Source of the DNA: Archangium minus
GTDB lineage: Bacteria > Myxococcota > Myxococcia > Myxococcales > Myxococcaceae
DNA length: 64,000 nucleotides
Assembly: GCF_044360475.1 (NCBI RefSeq)
Contig: NZ_CP043494.1
Coordinates: forward strand, 9,114,001-9,178,000
Reading direction: 5' to 3'
Every line of letters begins with the position of its first letter. Positions within the stretch are counted from its first letter, which is position 1. The position numbers and the translations under genes are program-made. Positions 41,750-50,078 of the stretch are shown here, one piece after another. The notes below the pieces were generated by a model. It was not told where the DNA came from, ran no database searches, and saw nothing but the letters and a program-made list of their open reading frames with translations.

Positions 41750-42046
41750 ATGGTTTTGATGATCAGCTACGACCTCAACGGGCACGAGCGCTCGAAGGAC
41801 TACGAAGTTGTGAAGTCTTTCATCGAGAGGAACTCCATCTCCTGGGCGCGTCCACTCAGGTCCCAGTGGTTCGTCGAAACGTCAGAGTCGCCGAATTGGT
41901 GGACTGACCAGCTCAGGAAGCTCATCGACCAGGACGACCGTCTCTTCGTTTGTCGGATTCCCCCGAACACGAACTTGTACCAGCCCTCTTACCAGGGCTA
42001 TCTCGACAACGAGATTTGGAACTGGCTGAACCCCCGCGTCAGGTGA
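41750..42046 (+). CDS. Cas2-like/SinR-family small protein at the end of the CBASS operon
   Basis: 98 residues, MVLMISYDLNGHERSKDYEV then IERNSISWARPLRSQWFVET and LYQPSYQGYLDNEIW. The first strand (LMISYDL) and SQWFVET strand are those of the Cas2/VapD ferredoxin-like fold, matching the SinR-family Cas2-like proteins found outside CRISPR loci. Canonical Cas2 helps integrate spacers; stand-alone relatives can be RNases or structural. No cas1, CRISPR array or other cas gene is present here. It lies in the same direction as the CBASS genes and before their first strong terminator, so it is probably part of the transcript. Confidence 0.75.
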   Translation: MVLMISYDLNGHERSKDYEVVKSFIERNSISWARPLRSQWFVETSESPNWWTDQLRKLIDQDDRLFVCRIPPNTNLYQPSYQGYLDNEIWNWLNPRVR

Positions 42047-42087
42047 GCACCCACCAAGACAGTTCACCGTCGCACCGCCTCACCCTG

Positions 42088-42126
42088 CGGCGCTCGCCTC
42101 AACTATGGGCGAGCGCCGTTTTCTTC
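42088..42126 (+). terminator. Strong intrinsic terminator closing the defence operon
   Basis: CGGCGCTCGCC (42088-42098) pairs with GGCGAGCGCCG (42108-42118), nine-base loop, followed by TTTTCTTCT. It lies 42 bp after the Cas2-like stop. It is the first convincing terminator after 36798, supporting one transcription unit. Confidence 0.85.
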
Positions 42127-42294
42127 TGCGGATGGCATTCTGGGCCTGGAGCGACCTGTCAGGCATGTTAGACCACGCTAACCCCATGGAGTGGGGACAC
42201 CAAGAAGGCGTGTCCGGCGGCGCACTTGGGGTGTTGAGGAGTGTGCCAGCCCTTTATGGTCCCCTCCCCACCCCCACACAGTAATGAGAGGAGC

Positions 42295-43047
42295 ATGTTG
42301 GCCATGAAAGAGCGTGGAACCAGGACGAGGAGCACCTTGGGGCTGGCGGGTTTTCTAGTGGTGCTCGTGACGGCCCTTGGCGCTCATGCGGAGCCGCCCT
42401 CCTCCACGCTCCCTGGCCGCAAGCCAGACTCCTGGGAGCCCTGGGGCGCGTTTCTTGGCAGGGCCGCACATACGGCCGTTGGCATTGAGTACAGCGCGCG
42501 GCATCCCGCCAGAGTCGTCTTCCTCAACACCGCCAGTCTCTCCAGAATCGTGAAGGAGGGGAAGTTAGGGGACCCCGAGCGTCTTTCGGAGCTCGTGAGG
42601 CTCTTGCGCCCGGACATCACCGATACCAGCGCCCGGGTGCTGTTCGAGGTGAAGCCGGATAATGAGAAGTCGCATGCGGAAGCGAGAGAACAGGCGAGGC
42701 GCTACCTGGCGGCCCTGAATGAGGCCGTTGACCCTGACAAGAAGCTCGTGGGAGGCACCGGGTTCGAGGGGTCACTCTTCCTCGAATTCGAGAACGGGGG
42801 CGCACTCTGGCAGTTGTCCTGGCGCACGCCCGAGCCCGGAGTGACGCTGTACCGCTGGAGCTACCGGCGCAAGAAACCCCATGCATCCTGGAAGGAGCGC
42901 GCGGCCCAGAAGGAAGAGGCGTTGCCCAGGGAAGAGGTAGAGCACCGCGGTGAGCTGGCCGAGCAGGCCATCCGGGCCGCCTATGAAGGGGGTAAACGCC
43001 CCAAGGGCTTCCAGGGCCAAGTCTACCTGCCTGGGGATTGCCATTGA
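42295..43047 (+). CDS. Secreted PD-(D/E)XK nuclease-like protein (possible toxin)
   Basis: 250 residues with a cleavable signal (GLAGFLVVLVTALGAHA). RPDITDT...ARVLFEVKP fits the PD-(D/E)xK nuclease core (Asp, then Glu-Val-Lys), followed by helices and a FLEFENGGALWQLSWR strand pair. Similar signal-bearing nuclease-fold proteins are encoded in myxobacterial toxin loci. ATG 42295 has GAGAGGAG upstream. The next gene, 15 bp on, could be its immunity partner. The nuclease call rests on one motif and is tentative. Confidence 0.5.
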   Translation: MLAMKERGTRTRSTLGLAGFLVVLVTALGAHAEPPSSTLPGRKPDSWEPWGAFLGRAAHTAVGIEYSARHPARVVFLNTASLSRIVKEGKLGDPERLSELVRLLRPDITDTSARVLFEVKPDNEKSHAEAREQARRYLAALNEAVDPDKKLVGGTGFEGSLFLEFENGGALWQLSWRTPEPGVTLYRWSYRRKKPHASWKERAAQKEEALPREEVEHRGELAEQAIRAAYEGGKRPKGFQGQVYLPGDCH

Positions 43048-43062
43048 GCAGCAGGGAGGCGT

Positions 43063-43935
43063 TTGCTGCGCTCGGAGCGGGCGAAGGAGCTGGCGCTTGA
43101 GGAGCACCTGACCGCGATGGTAGGGCCAAACACCATGACCACGGAACAATCCCCGGTGCTCGAGTTTCCAGCGTGGCTCCATGGCACCACCGCCGCCATT
43201 CTCCGCAAGGTGAGAGCCGAGGGCAAGTGGTGGGGCCGGGAATACCTCGAGACCGGTGCCTTTCCCCAACCCCGGCAGATGCGCGCGGTGGCTCCCGGTG
43301 AGGTACTGGTGATGCACTCAGGGGCCGAGTTCGACTTGGGCCGCACTGGCTGGTGGGTGCACCTGTTCGGCGAGGTTTTCACCCGATTGGACGAGTGCGT
43401 CCAGAAGCAGGAGCGCCAACCCATGGAGGAGGCCTTCGAGTCCTTCTGCCTGAGTACCCCTTGGGGGGCGCTCTACCATGCCGTGTCTCCGCCGCCGCCG
43501 CACAGCGCTGAGCGAATGGCGAACCGGCTCGCCTCGCAGCTGCGCTTCTGGGAGGTGCTCCAGGGCCCTCGTTACGCGTTCCGGTTCGGCAAGAGGTACA
43601 CACTGGAAGAACTCATGGAGGACCTCTGGCACAAGACGCTGGAGGCATGGTGCCCCCAAGGCCCCGCGTCGGTCCGCGAGCACCTGTCCCTCACAGTGGA
43701 GCGCATGGCTCGCGCCAACCGGGAGGAGAGCCTGGAGGCCGTGCTCCGAGTCATGCCCGCCGTGGTGGAAATGGACACCGACTTGAAGCACCGAGAGGAG
43801 CTCAGGGATCCGGGTTTCCTGCGCGAGCGTCTCTCCGCGCTTCCGACGAAGAAGTTCGAGGACCTCTCCAGCGCCTACATCTACGCGGTGAGCGGGCAGT
43901 TGTGGGACTGGTACAGGGAGTTGGAGCGGCATTAG
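43063..43935 (+). CDS. Unknown protein downstream of the nuclease-like gene (possible immunity)
   Basis: About 290 residues if it starts at TTG 43063 behind GGGAGG; ATG 43117 or 43135 are alternatives that would shorten it by about 20 residues. Helical, Trp/Glu-rich (PAWLHGTTAAILRKVRAEGK, GGWVHLFGEVFTRLDECV-like stretch), without a signal peptide. I recognise no family. Tight spacing to the upstream secreted protein and a cytoplasmic location would suit an immunity protein, but nothing in the sequence proves it. Confidence 0.55.
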   Translation: MLRSERAKELALEEHLTAMVGPNTMTTEQSPVLEFPAWLHGTTAAILRKVRAEGKWWGREYLETGAFPQPRQMRAVAPGEVLVMHSGAEFDLGRTGWWVHLFGEVFTRLDECVQKQERQPMEEAFESFCLSTPWGALYHAVSPPPPHSAERMANRLASQLRFWEVLQGPRYAFRFGKRYTLEELMEDLWHKTLEAWCPQGPASVREHLSLTVERMARANREESLEAVLRVMPAVVEMDTDLKHREELRDPGFLRERLSALPTKKFEDLSSAYIYAVSGQLWDWYRELERH

Positions 43936-44028
43936 CACTAACAACCGTCTCTACGTGTAGAGGTCGATGCTGTGGCCGCTCTTGCGCGAGGTGTGCGTAC
44001 GGAATTCGAGGAGGTCCTTCCGCTGGAC

Positions 44029-44054
44029 GGGCCCGGGCGATGAGGTCCGGGCCC
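44029..44054. terminator. Hairpin between convergent genes
   Basis: GGGCCCGG (44029-44036) and CCGGGCCC (44047-44054), ten-base loop, between the stop at 43935 and the convergent stop at 44070. No T tract; it probably ends or stabilises both transcripts. Confidence 0.45.
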
Positions 44055-44069
44055 TCTTCCGCCAGTTCT

Positions 44070-45314
44070 TCAGGGGAAGAGCGACGCCGCGAGCTTCGCG
44101 GTGCGCGCACGCTGCGGGTGGTCGCCGACGGGAATGCGGGCCACCTCCTGCTCGGTCGCGTAGGAGATGACCGACACGGTGTCGTCGCCCGCCACCGAGA
44201 CATAGCAATAGTTTCCGTCGGCGCTGGTTGTCGCCCAGTAGGTCCTCGCGCCAAGCGGGTGGATGCGGTAGCGGAGCGTCTCGCGTGAGACGATCGCCGC
44301 GTAGTTGGACATCGTTCCCGCCACGCAGAGCTTGGTCCCATCGCCGCTCATCGCGAGTCCATGGTGGGCGGAGTCGAGGATGTACTGGTCGCGGCGCAGC
44401 GCCTGGGTCTCCGGGGGCACCGGCAGGTGGGCAAGCCGCGTCACGCGATCCTCCTGCAGGTCGTACTCCACGAAGCCGTGGAAGAACGACACCTGGAAGT
44501 AGAGGAACCGCTCGTCGGGGGACAGCGCCATCGGCCGGACCGACGGGCTCATCTCTGGCATTCCGAGCTCGGCGAGCTTCTCGCGCATGTTCATCCTCCG
44601 GAGGACCTGCAGCGTGCGCGCATCGACGATCTGGAAGATGCGCTCACCCTTGGTGCCATCCAGCTCCGGGCTATCGAATGGCGTGTAGACGAAGCCGATG
44701 CTGGCATTGAAGATCTTGCTGCCATCGCGGGAGTAGTTGTTCTCGTGCGGGCTGTCCCCTGTGGAGAAGGAGCCGACGATGTTCCCCGTGGCGGTGTCGA
44801 TCATGTTCACGCGATTCGCCGTCGAGGCCGAGACGGCGAGCCGGGCACCATCCGGCGAGATGGCCATGTGGTCGGCGCGCTGACCGTCGACCCGCGTCCG
44901 CCAGCGGATCCTGTTGGTGCCCACCTCAATGGCGACGACGTCCGCGAAGCTGGGTCGCGAGACGTAGATGACCTGCCCGTCCTTCGAGGCGAACATGTCA
45001 TCCACGAACTGATCGTGGCCCTCGCCCACCTGCTCGCGGATGAGCAGGAAGTACGTCAGACGCGCCGGGTCGAGCAGGATTTCCTGCATCCGCTCGCTAC
45101 GGTCCGGAATGACGTTGATGCGCTTCAGCCGCTGGTAGGTCCGCACGTCAATGACGTCGGCGGTCCCATCCCAGTTGTTGCCAACCAGCAAGACGTCGCG
45201 CATCGACGTCTGGGCGGCGGCACTGAACGAAACCAACATCGATACGGCGGCGAACAACGAAACGGCTCGAGCGCGCCATCGGCTCAGGCTCGCGCCCACT
45301 TGCTGGGTACCCAT
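44070..45314 (-). CDS. Exported beta-propeller protein (YVTN-type)
   Basis: 414 residues. A signal peptide (to AAAQ, about residue 35) precedes about seven beta-propeller blades: VLLVGNNWDGTADVIDVRTY, DHMAISPDGARLAVSASTAN, YSRDGSKIFNASIGF, MALSPDERFLYFQVSF, LAMSGDGTKLCVAGTM and YVSVAGDDTVSVISYATEQE. YVTN-like propellers act in surface layers and periplasmic binding; no enzyme motif is visible. Single gene with its own promoter. Confidence 0.8.
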   Translation of the reverse strand: MGTQQVGASLSRWRARAVSLFAAVSMLVSFSAAAQTSMRDVLLVGNNWDGTADVIDVRTYQRLKRINVIPDRSERMQEILLDPARLTYFLLIREQVGEGHDQFVDDMFASKDGQVIYVSRPSFADVVAIEVGTNRIRWRTRVDGQRADHMAISPDGARLAVSASTANRVNMIDTATGNIVGSFSTGDSPHENNYSRDGSKIFNASIGFVYTPFDSPELDGTKGERIFQIVDARTLQVLRRMNMREKLAELGMPEMSPSVRPMALSPDERFLYFQVSFFHGFVEYDLQEDRVTRLAHLPVPPETQALRRDQYILDSAHHGLAMSGDGTKLCVAGTMSNYAAIVSRETLRYRIHPLGARTYWATTSADGNYCYVSVAGDDTVSVISYATEQEVARIPVGDHPQRARTAKLAASLFP

Positions 45315-45450
45315 AGCTGGACCTCCTCAGGACGAGTCAGCGTTGCAGTCCGAACCGCAACGGAAGAGGAGTACCAAGCTACGCCGCGGCATCGCCCCCA
45401 CCGAAGGAAGGGGAAACGCCCTTAACCGGAAAAAAAACGCGTTGGCATGG

Positions 45451-45480
45451 GGGGACCGGGGCAGGCAACCGCCCCGGCCC
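45451..45480 (-). terminator. Terminator of the OmpA-type gene
   Basis: CCGGGGC (45456-45462) and GCCCCGG (45471-45477) pair with an eight-base loop, extended by G/C pairs on both sides. On the minus strand it follows the stop at 45490 directly, and a run of eight T (A on the plus strand at 45430-45437) lies further on. Confidence 0.55.
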
Positions 45481-45489
45481 ACCCCACCA

Positions 45490-46365
45490 CTACTTCTTCT
45501 TCGCGGCGGGTTTGGCGCCGGAGGCCGGCTTCACCGCGGGAGCGGGAGCGGGCTCCGGAGCCTTCTTCACCGAGGCGGCCACCACCGAGGACGGGGCCTG
45601 CTCGGCGGGAGCGAGGACGATCTCGATGCGCCGGTTCAGGCTTCGTCCCTCCGCCGTCTGGTTGGAGGCGATGGGCTGGTACTCGCCATAGCCCAGCGCG
45701 GAGAGCATCGTGGGCGGCACTCCCTGCTCTTGAAGCAGCTTCACGACGACGAGCGCGCGCGTGGTGGACAGCTCCCAGTTCGAGTCGAACTCCGTCTTCG
45801 CGTCCGCCGGCACCGGCACGTTGTCCGTGTGGCCCTCGACCCGGATGATCTTCCCCTGCACGTCCTTGAGCGCCTGCGCCACCTTCGCCAGCGCCTCCTG
45901 GCCCTCCTTGTTGAGCTTCGTGCTGCCTGAGGAGAAGAGGATCTTGTCCTTCATCTTCACCACCATCCGGCCCTTGAGCTCGGACAGCTCGATCTTCCCG
46001 GTCTTGATCTCCTCCTTGAGGCTCTTGGCGAGGTTCTCGTACTCGCTGGACTTCTTCTCGAGCGCCTCCTTGGCCGCGGCGAGCTTCTCGGTGCTCCGCG
46101 ACAGCTCCTGGTTGAGATCCGACAGCTCGTCCACGCGCTTGCGCAGCGCGCGACGCTCCGCGTCACTGTTCGCGAGCGAGGACTCCAGCTCCGCGTTCTC
46201 CTTCTGCGCCTTCTCGGCCGCGGCCTGGAGAGCCTTCATCTGCTCCTGTTGCTCGTCGTACTGCTGCTTGAGGGTGAGCGCCTCCTGAGACTTCGACTCG
46301 AAGGCCTTCTTCGAGACACACCCGACCAACGGAACCAGCAGGACGACACACCAACGCATGCGCAT
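45490..46365 (-). CDS. OmpA-family peptidoglycan-binding lipoprotein with coiled coil
   Basis: 291 residues. The lipoprotein signal ends VPLVGC (Cys16). A long coiled coil (about 25-140, KQQYDEQQEQMKALQAAAEK) leads to an OmpA/MotB C-terminal domain: KDKILFSSGSTKLNKEGQEA, the NVPV loop, the peptidoglycan-binding Asp/Arg region RVEGHTDNVP and NRRIEIVLAP. An Ala/Lys/Pro-rich tail follows. It links outer membrane to cell wall. Similar lipoproteins are common in deltaproteobacteria. Confidence 0.9.
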   Translation of the reverse strand: MRMRWCVVLLVPLVGCVSKKAFESKSQEALTLKQQYDEQQEQMKALQAAAEKAQKENAELESSLANSDAERRALRKRVDELSDLNQELSRSTEKLAAAKEALEKKSSEYENLAKSLKEEIKTGKIELSELKGRMVVKMKDKILFSSGSTKLNKEGQEALAKVAQALKDVQGKIIRVEGHTDNVPVPADAKTEFDSNWELSTTRALVVVKLLQEQGVPPTMLSALGYGEYQPIASNQTAEGRSLNRRIEIVLAPAEQAPSSVVAASVKKAPEPAPAPAVKPASGAKPAAKKK

Positions 46366-46543
46366 TCGAGGCTCCTTGGGTTGAAAGAGGGCTCTTATAC
46401 CTCCGAGCCCACCCGAACGAGAGGGCGCGTGTTCCCCACCTACGGAGTCGAACGTGGGGAAACACGACGGTGATACGCGAAAACTTCCGTCAGAGCCGCG
46501 CCTGTATTCTCAGAGTGCGCTCCGCGGTTCACAGGCACAACGG

Positions 46544-46568
46544 GGCGGCGGGTTCTCATCCCGCCGCC
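46544..46568 (-). terminator. Hairpin after the Svx-like gene
   Basis: GGCGGCGGG (46544-46552) and CCCGCCGCC (46560-46568) make a perfect 9-bp stem with a seven-base loop, 27 bp beyond the minus-strand stop at 46595. No T tract. Confidence 0.55.
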
Positions 46569-46594
46569 CTCCCCTGCCTCCGGACTCCCCCGCG

Positions 46595-48523
46595 CTACGG
46601 CCGCCAGGTGTACGGCGGCGCGATCGTGACGTCCGTCGTGTTCGAAGCGGCCGGGGTGCCCGGATCGACGAAGCCGAAGTAGGTGCCGCTCGACTTGTTG
46701 ATGCCTACGCCCCGGTATTCGATGTCACCGATGAGCTGCGCCGTGCCCGACACCGACTGCTGGCCTTCGTAGAAGCCGAGCGGATAGAAGGTGGAGGCAA
46801 CCTTGGCCGAGCCGCTCACGCGGAAGCCGTTCGTCAGCACCGAAAGGCCGGTGACGGTGCCACCGGAGACGTTGCCCGACAGGACCACCGCGTGATCCTC
46901 AATGCGCGCCGAGCCGCTCACGGTTCCGCCAAGCACCTGCGCGTAGGGGCCGACGTACACGCTCGCCGGAACGCTGCTGATCACGCAGCCGCCGCCGTTC
47001 GAGTGACGCTGCGTCCCCGAAGGACAGGCGTCTTGCGTGCCGTTCTTGAACCCCTCGGGCCAGGCATTCGCGAGCTGCACCATCCACGGATAGCGATGGA
47101 TGGTGTTGTACATCTGATCCCAGACGATCTGCTTTTGCACGGAGGGCGTTCCGACCACGACCAGGAAGAGCGCTTCGCCGGGATTGACGCAGAAAGTGAG
47201 CTCGCCGTCCGAGCCGCGCTGCAGGGCGCTATAGCGTGGCGTGGTGATGGCGCTGTCCGTGGCAACAAGGCCCCAGCGCCAATCGGAGTCCGCGCCACTT
47301 TGCGTCACACCGCGGAAGGTCACGGTCACGCTCGTGGCGCCCGTCTCCGGGTAGAGCCGCACGATATTGTAGCCCCAGCGCTGCGGCGCCCAGCCGGTCG
47401 GCGTCACGAAGCGCCGAGTCGTCGCGTAGCTCCCATCCAGCGGTTCGAGCTGGGTCAGCCGGAGGCGCTGCTCCGGCCTCGACTTGTTCATGATCGAGCC
47501 GTACCGCGCACGATAGGTCGGGCCCTGGTTGCCGCCGCTGGTGGGGGGCGGATCCTTGTAATCCCAGGTCACGTTGTGCATCGCCCACTCGCCGAAGAAG
47601 TCGTTCATCTGGCTGATGTTCCAGCCGCGCGTCTTCATGATTTGCGAGAAGGGATCGTTGCTCGGGCTGCTCGTCCAGATCTCGTTGACCGCGCTGTAGC
47701 AGTACTTGTCCTTCAAGAACTCCATGAACTGCCAGTTGCAGTAGCGATCGCGCGTCGAGCCCAGGTAGACGTGCGGCGCGTTCACCGACATCTCCGAGCA
47801 GTGCACCTCGTTGCGGTACTCGGGGAGCTGGTGAGGCATGAAGTTGGCGTGGCTCTCGTAGATCCAGCCACAGGTGTTCGACTGGTTGCACGTCATGCCG
47901 CCGCTCACGCTCTGCACGGCATGCATGAACTCGTGCGCGAGCCCCCAGCGATCATTGAGCGCACCGGTTCCAATCCACATTCCCATCCGTGTCGAGCTCC
48001 AGGCGCCGCCGGAGAGGCCCCAGTCGGAATGAACGTGGATGCTGACCTTGGTCTTGTTTGTCAGGTTGCAGAGCGGTTCCTTGAAGAAGATCGGCGACCC
48101 GAAGTAGACCTTCCAGATGGTATTCTCGAGTGTGTCGAGCGCGGCCTGAGCCGTGGTGCTGGAGATGGCCTCATCCGAATAGATGGCGAAGTGCGCGGAC
48201 TCCTTGATCAGCTTGAAGTTTGAGTGATCCGGATCCGGTCCACCCGCCCTCCAGGTGCCGGCGGTGCAAGCCGGCGGCGAGGTCGGGCAGCTCGTCGCCC
48301 AGGCCGTCGTCGTGGTTCCGGGATCACACGCAGCCGCGAGCTTGGACTCACTGCTGCCATCGGACCCACCACTGCCTCTCGTGCCGTCGCTGAGGCATTC
48401 ACTGCCGGAGCATTCGCCGGACCCCGCCTCTTCCGCCGTCATCCCTCCGTCAAGCAGACACCCGGTTCCGAAGACGCCCACCATGAGCAACAGGGAGGAC
48501 GTACGTAGTGTCTTGTGGGTCAT
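46595..48523 (-). CDS. Svx/AvrXca-like secreted metalloprotease (DUF6055 type), lipoprotein
   Basis: 642 residues. The lipoprotein signal ends GVFGTGC (Cys19), followed by a Gly/Ser-rich linker. The catalytic region has LAHEFMHAVQ (zinc HExxH) near residue 230 and downstream ESHANFMP, the pattern of the Svx/AvrXca family of exported zinc proteases. The C-terminus has beta repeats of left-handed-helix type (VLGGTVSGSARIEDHAVVLS). Probably a surface protease for prey or plant-polymer-associated protein. ATG 48523 starts the signal; an upstream frame extension to 48652 has no signal. Confidence 0.82.
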   Translation of the reverse strand: MTHKTLRTSSLLLMVGVFGTGCLLDGGMTAEEAGSGECSGSECLSDGTRGSGGSDGSSESKLAAACDPGTTTTAWATSCPTSPPACTAGTWRAGGPDPDHSNFKLIKESAHFAIYSDEAISSTTAQAALDTLENTIWKVYFGSPIFFKEPLCNLTNKTKVSIHVHSDWGLSGGAWSSTRMGMWIGTGALNDRWGLAHEFMHAVQSVSGGMTCNQSNTCGWIYESHANFMPHQLPEYRNEVHCSEMSVNAPHVYLGSTRDRYCNWQFMEFLKDKYCYSAVNEIWTSSPSNDPFSQIMKTRGWNISQMNDFFGEWAMHNVTWDYKDPPPTSGGNQGPTYRARYGSIMNKSRPEQRLRLTQLEPLDGSYATTRRFVTPTGWAPQRWGYNIVRLYPETGATSVTVTFRGVTQSGADSDWRWGLVATDSAITTPRYSALQRGSDGELTFCVNPGEALFLVVVGTPSVQKQIVWDQMYNTIHRYPWMVQLANAWPEGFKNGTQDACPSGTQRHSNGGGCVISSVPASVYVGPYAQVLGGTVSGSARIEDHAVVLSGNVSGGTVTGLSVLTNGFRVSGSAKVASTFYPLGFYEGQQSVSGTAQLIGDIEYRGVGINKSSGTYFGFVDPGTPAASNTTDVTIAPPYTWRP

Positions 48524-49077
48524 CGTGGTTTCTCGTTTCCTTGCCAGTTGGGCGATTTGAATCCATGCCGCACCCGGCCAATTCAAGCGGATGGACAGCG
48601 TGCTTTGGGCCGAAAGCGTGTTCCAGTGGGCTTTCTCCGTATAACATGCCAAAACGGAAACTCAATGTGAACAACGAGTCGTGCACCGGCCTGAATTTCA
48701 TGGACACACGCAGCTCGATTGATTTCGGTCATGGCTGCACTGAAGCTTGAGCGCTCCAAATTCCAAGAAGACTGGAATCACCCTCAATCAATGTCATCCG
48801 AGGACCTCGTGCTTGCGAGTGCAATTGAGCACTTGGTGAAACTTTTGATAGCCTGAAAAGACTTGTCTATACGAAGAGCTTCAAGCCCCGCTGAGCTGAG
48901 ACGCGGGGACAGGGGGTAGCATCCCCCGCACAAGACAAGGGCCCCGAGTTCCGAGAACCCGAGGCCCTTGTCTGAAGTCCACTAGGAGGGTGACTGGATT
49001 GGGTGCCGCGGGAACTGCGTGGGCTGATGCGCCAGGTTCAAGTCCGGACGCTTGAGCTCGATACGCCCATCAGGATC
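48524..49077. other. Gap holding the Svx-like promoter and a terminator
   Basis: About 550 bp without a supportable gene. It contains AT-rich promoter-like DNA upstream of the Svx-like gene, a GGGGGTAGCATCCCCC hairpin near 48913 and the large hairpin listed separately at 48933-48973. Confidence 0.5.
48933..48973 (-). terminator. Long hairpin terminator of the methyltransferase gene
   Basis: AGACAAGGGCC at 48933-48943 pairs with GGCCCTTGTCT at 48963-48973; further pairs with one or two mismatches extend into the loop. On the minus strand it stands about 105 bp after the stop at 49078. Confidence 0.6.
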
Positions 49078-49627
49078 TCAGCCCACAGCTCCGGGCTCGA
49101 AGCGCGCGAGGAAGACCTTGTACTGCAGCGAGACGAAGATCGGACGCGGCGCCACCAGTCCGGTCCGGGCGAACATCTCGAACAGGGCGGCATCGGACTC
49201 AATGGGCCGCATCATCGCGAAGAGCTGGCGTCGACGCTCCAGCTCGTCCAGGGGGATTCCATACGCCCGCCCCCGCCGCAGCTCCACATTCGTCAGCTCG
49301 GGGTCCTTGCCGACGCGGCAACCCAGGACGAGGGGCGCTCCGGGCTTGAGCCGCCGGGTCACCTCTCGCAGCAGCTCGAGGCGAGCCGCCTCGCCCTCCA
49401 CATGGTGCAGGACCCCCATCAGCTGCGCGCCGTCGAACGGGGGACCGGCGGGCAGGGTGTGCAGCTCGCCCACGTGCAGATGCGTGCGAGAGAGCAATCC
49501 CTCGGCCTCCAGGCGCTTGCGGGCGACGGCAAGCATGGCGTCGGAGGGCTCCACGCCCGTGAAGCGCCAGCCCGGCACGTCGAAGCGGGTGTAGGGCACC
49601 AACTCCGCGCCCGTGCCCAGTCCCACG
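49078..49627 (-). pseudogene. Class I SAM-dependent methyltransferase, C-terminal part (split by IS66)
   Basis: Continues the protein begun at 52430: after removal of the element and one target copy, the N-terminal piece ending SLLFVG joins LGTGAELVPYTRFDVPG, restoring the SAM-binding motif I (VGLGTGAE). VEPSDAMLAVARKRLEAEGL, the LMGVLHHVEGE motif and a C-terminal strand YKVFLARFEPG follow. Without the N-terminal part the enzyme should be inactive. The frame happens to stay open into the element. Confidence 0.85.
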
Positions 49628-49700
49628 GTAAGCGCTCGGTGGACCACACCTTCCGCGTGAGGGAGGAGCCGTTCAGCGTCGCGTTCCAGGAGGTGTAGAC

Positions 49701-50078
49701 ATGGGACGCAACACGGAAAGAGTGGACGCAACGCTGGCGAGGGCGGCGGCAAGCAACTACTGGACGGAGGCCGAAGCGCAGGCGGTGCTGGAGGCCTACG
49801 AGGCGAGCGGGCTGTCGGTGGCGGAGTTCGCCCGCCGCCATGGGCTTACGCCACAGCGGCTGAGGTGGTGGAAGAAGCGGCGGGCCGGGGAGGCGGGCCC
49901 GGCGCTCTCGTTCGTCCCGGTGCACGTCACGGCGCCGCCCTCGCCAGAAGCACGTGGGGCACCGAGCACAGCCAGCATGGAGGTGCTACTGGCCAGGGGC
50001 CGGCGCATCCGAGTGGAGCCGGGCTTCGACGCGCACGCGCTGGCGCGGCTGGTGAGGGCGCTGGAGGAAGCATGCTGA
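49701..50078 (+). CDS. tnpA: IS66 accessory protein TnpA
   Basis: 125 residues with an N-terminal HTH (WTEAEAQAVLEAYEASGLSV then AEFARRHGLTPQRLRWWKKR) and a C-terminal VLLARGRRIRVEPGFD strand, the usual IS66 Orf1 plan. AGGAGG lies before ATG 49701. It overlaps tnpB by seven bases. Confidence 0.9.
   Translation: MGRNTERVDATLARAAASNYWTEAEAQAVLEAYEASGLSVAEFARRHGLTPQRLRWWKKRRAGEAGPALSFVPVHVTAPPSPEARGAPSTASMEVLLARGRRIRVEPGFDAHALARLVRALEEAC

Noticed and set aside
44361..45425. 354-codon plus-strand frame
   Set aside because: Antisense to the beta-propeller gene, which has a signal peptide and repeated blade motifs.
46544..46568. tRNA T-arm-like hairpin
   Set aside because: The stem-loop has the size of a T-arm, but the loop TTCTCAT lacks the TTCRANY pattern and no tRNA body surrounds it; it fits a terminator of the Svx-like gene.
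48913..48973. Small structured RNA gene
   Set aside because: Two hairpins in a row could suggest an sRNA, but position after a minus-strand gene and lack of a promoter-like sequence make terminator more likely.
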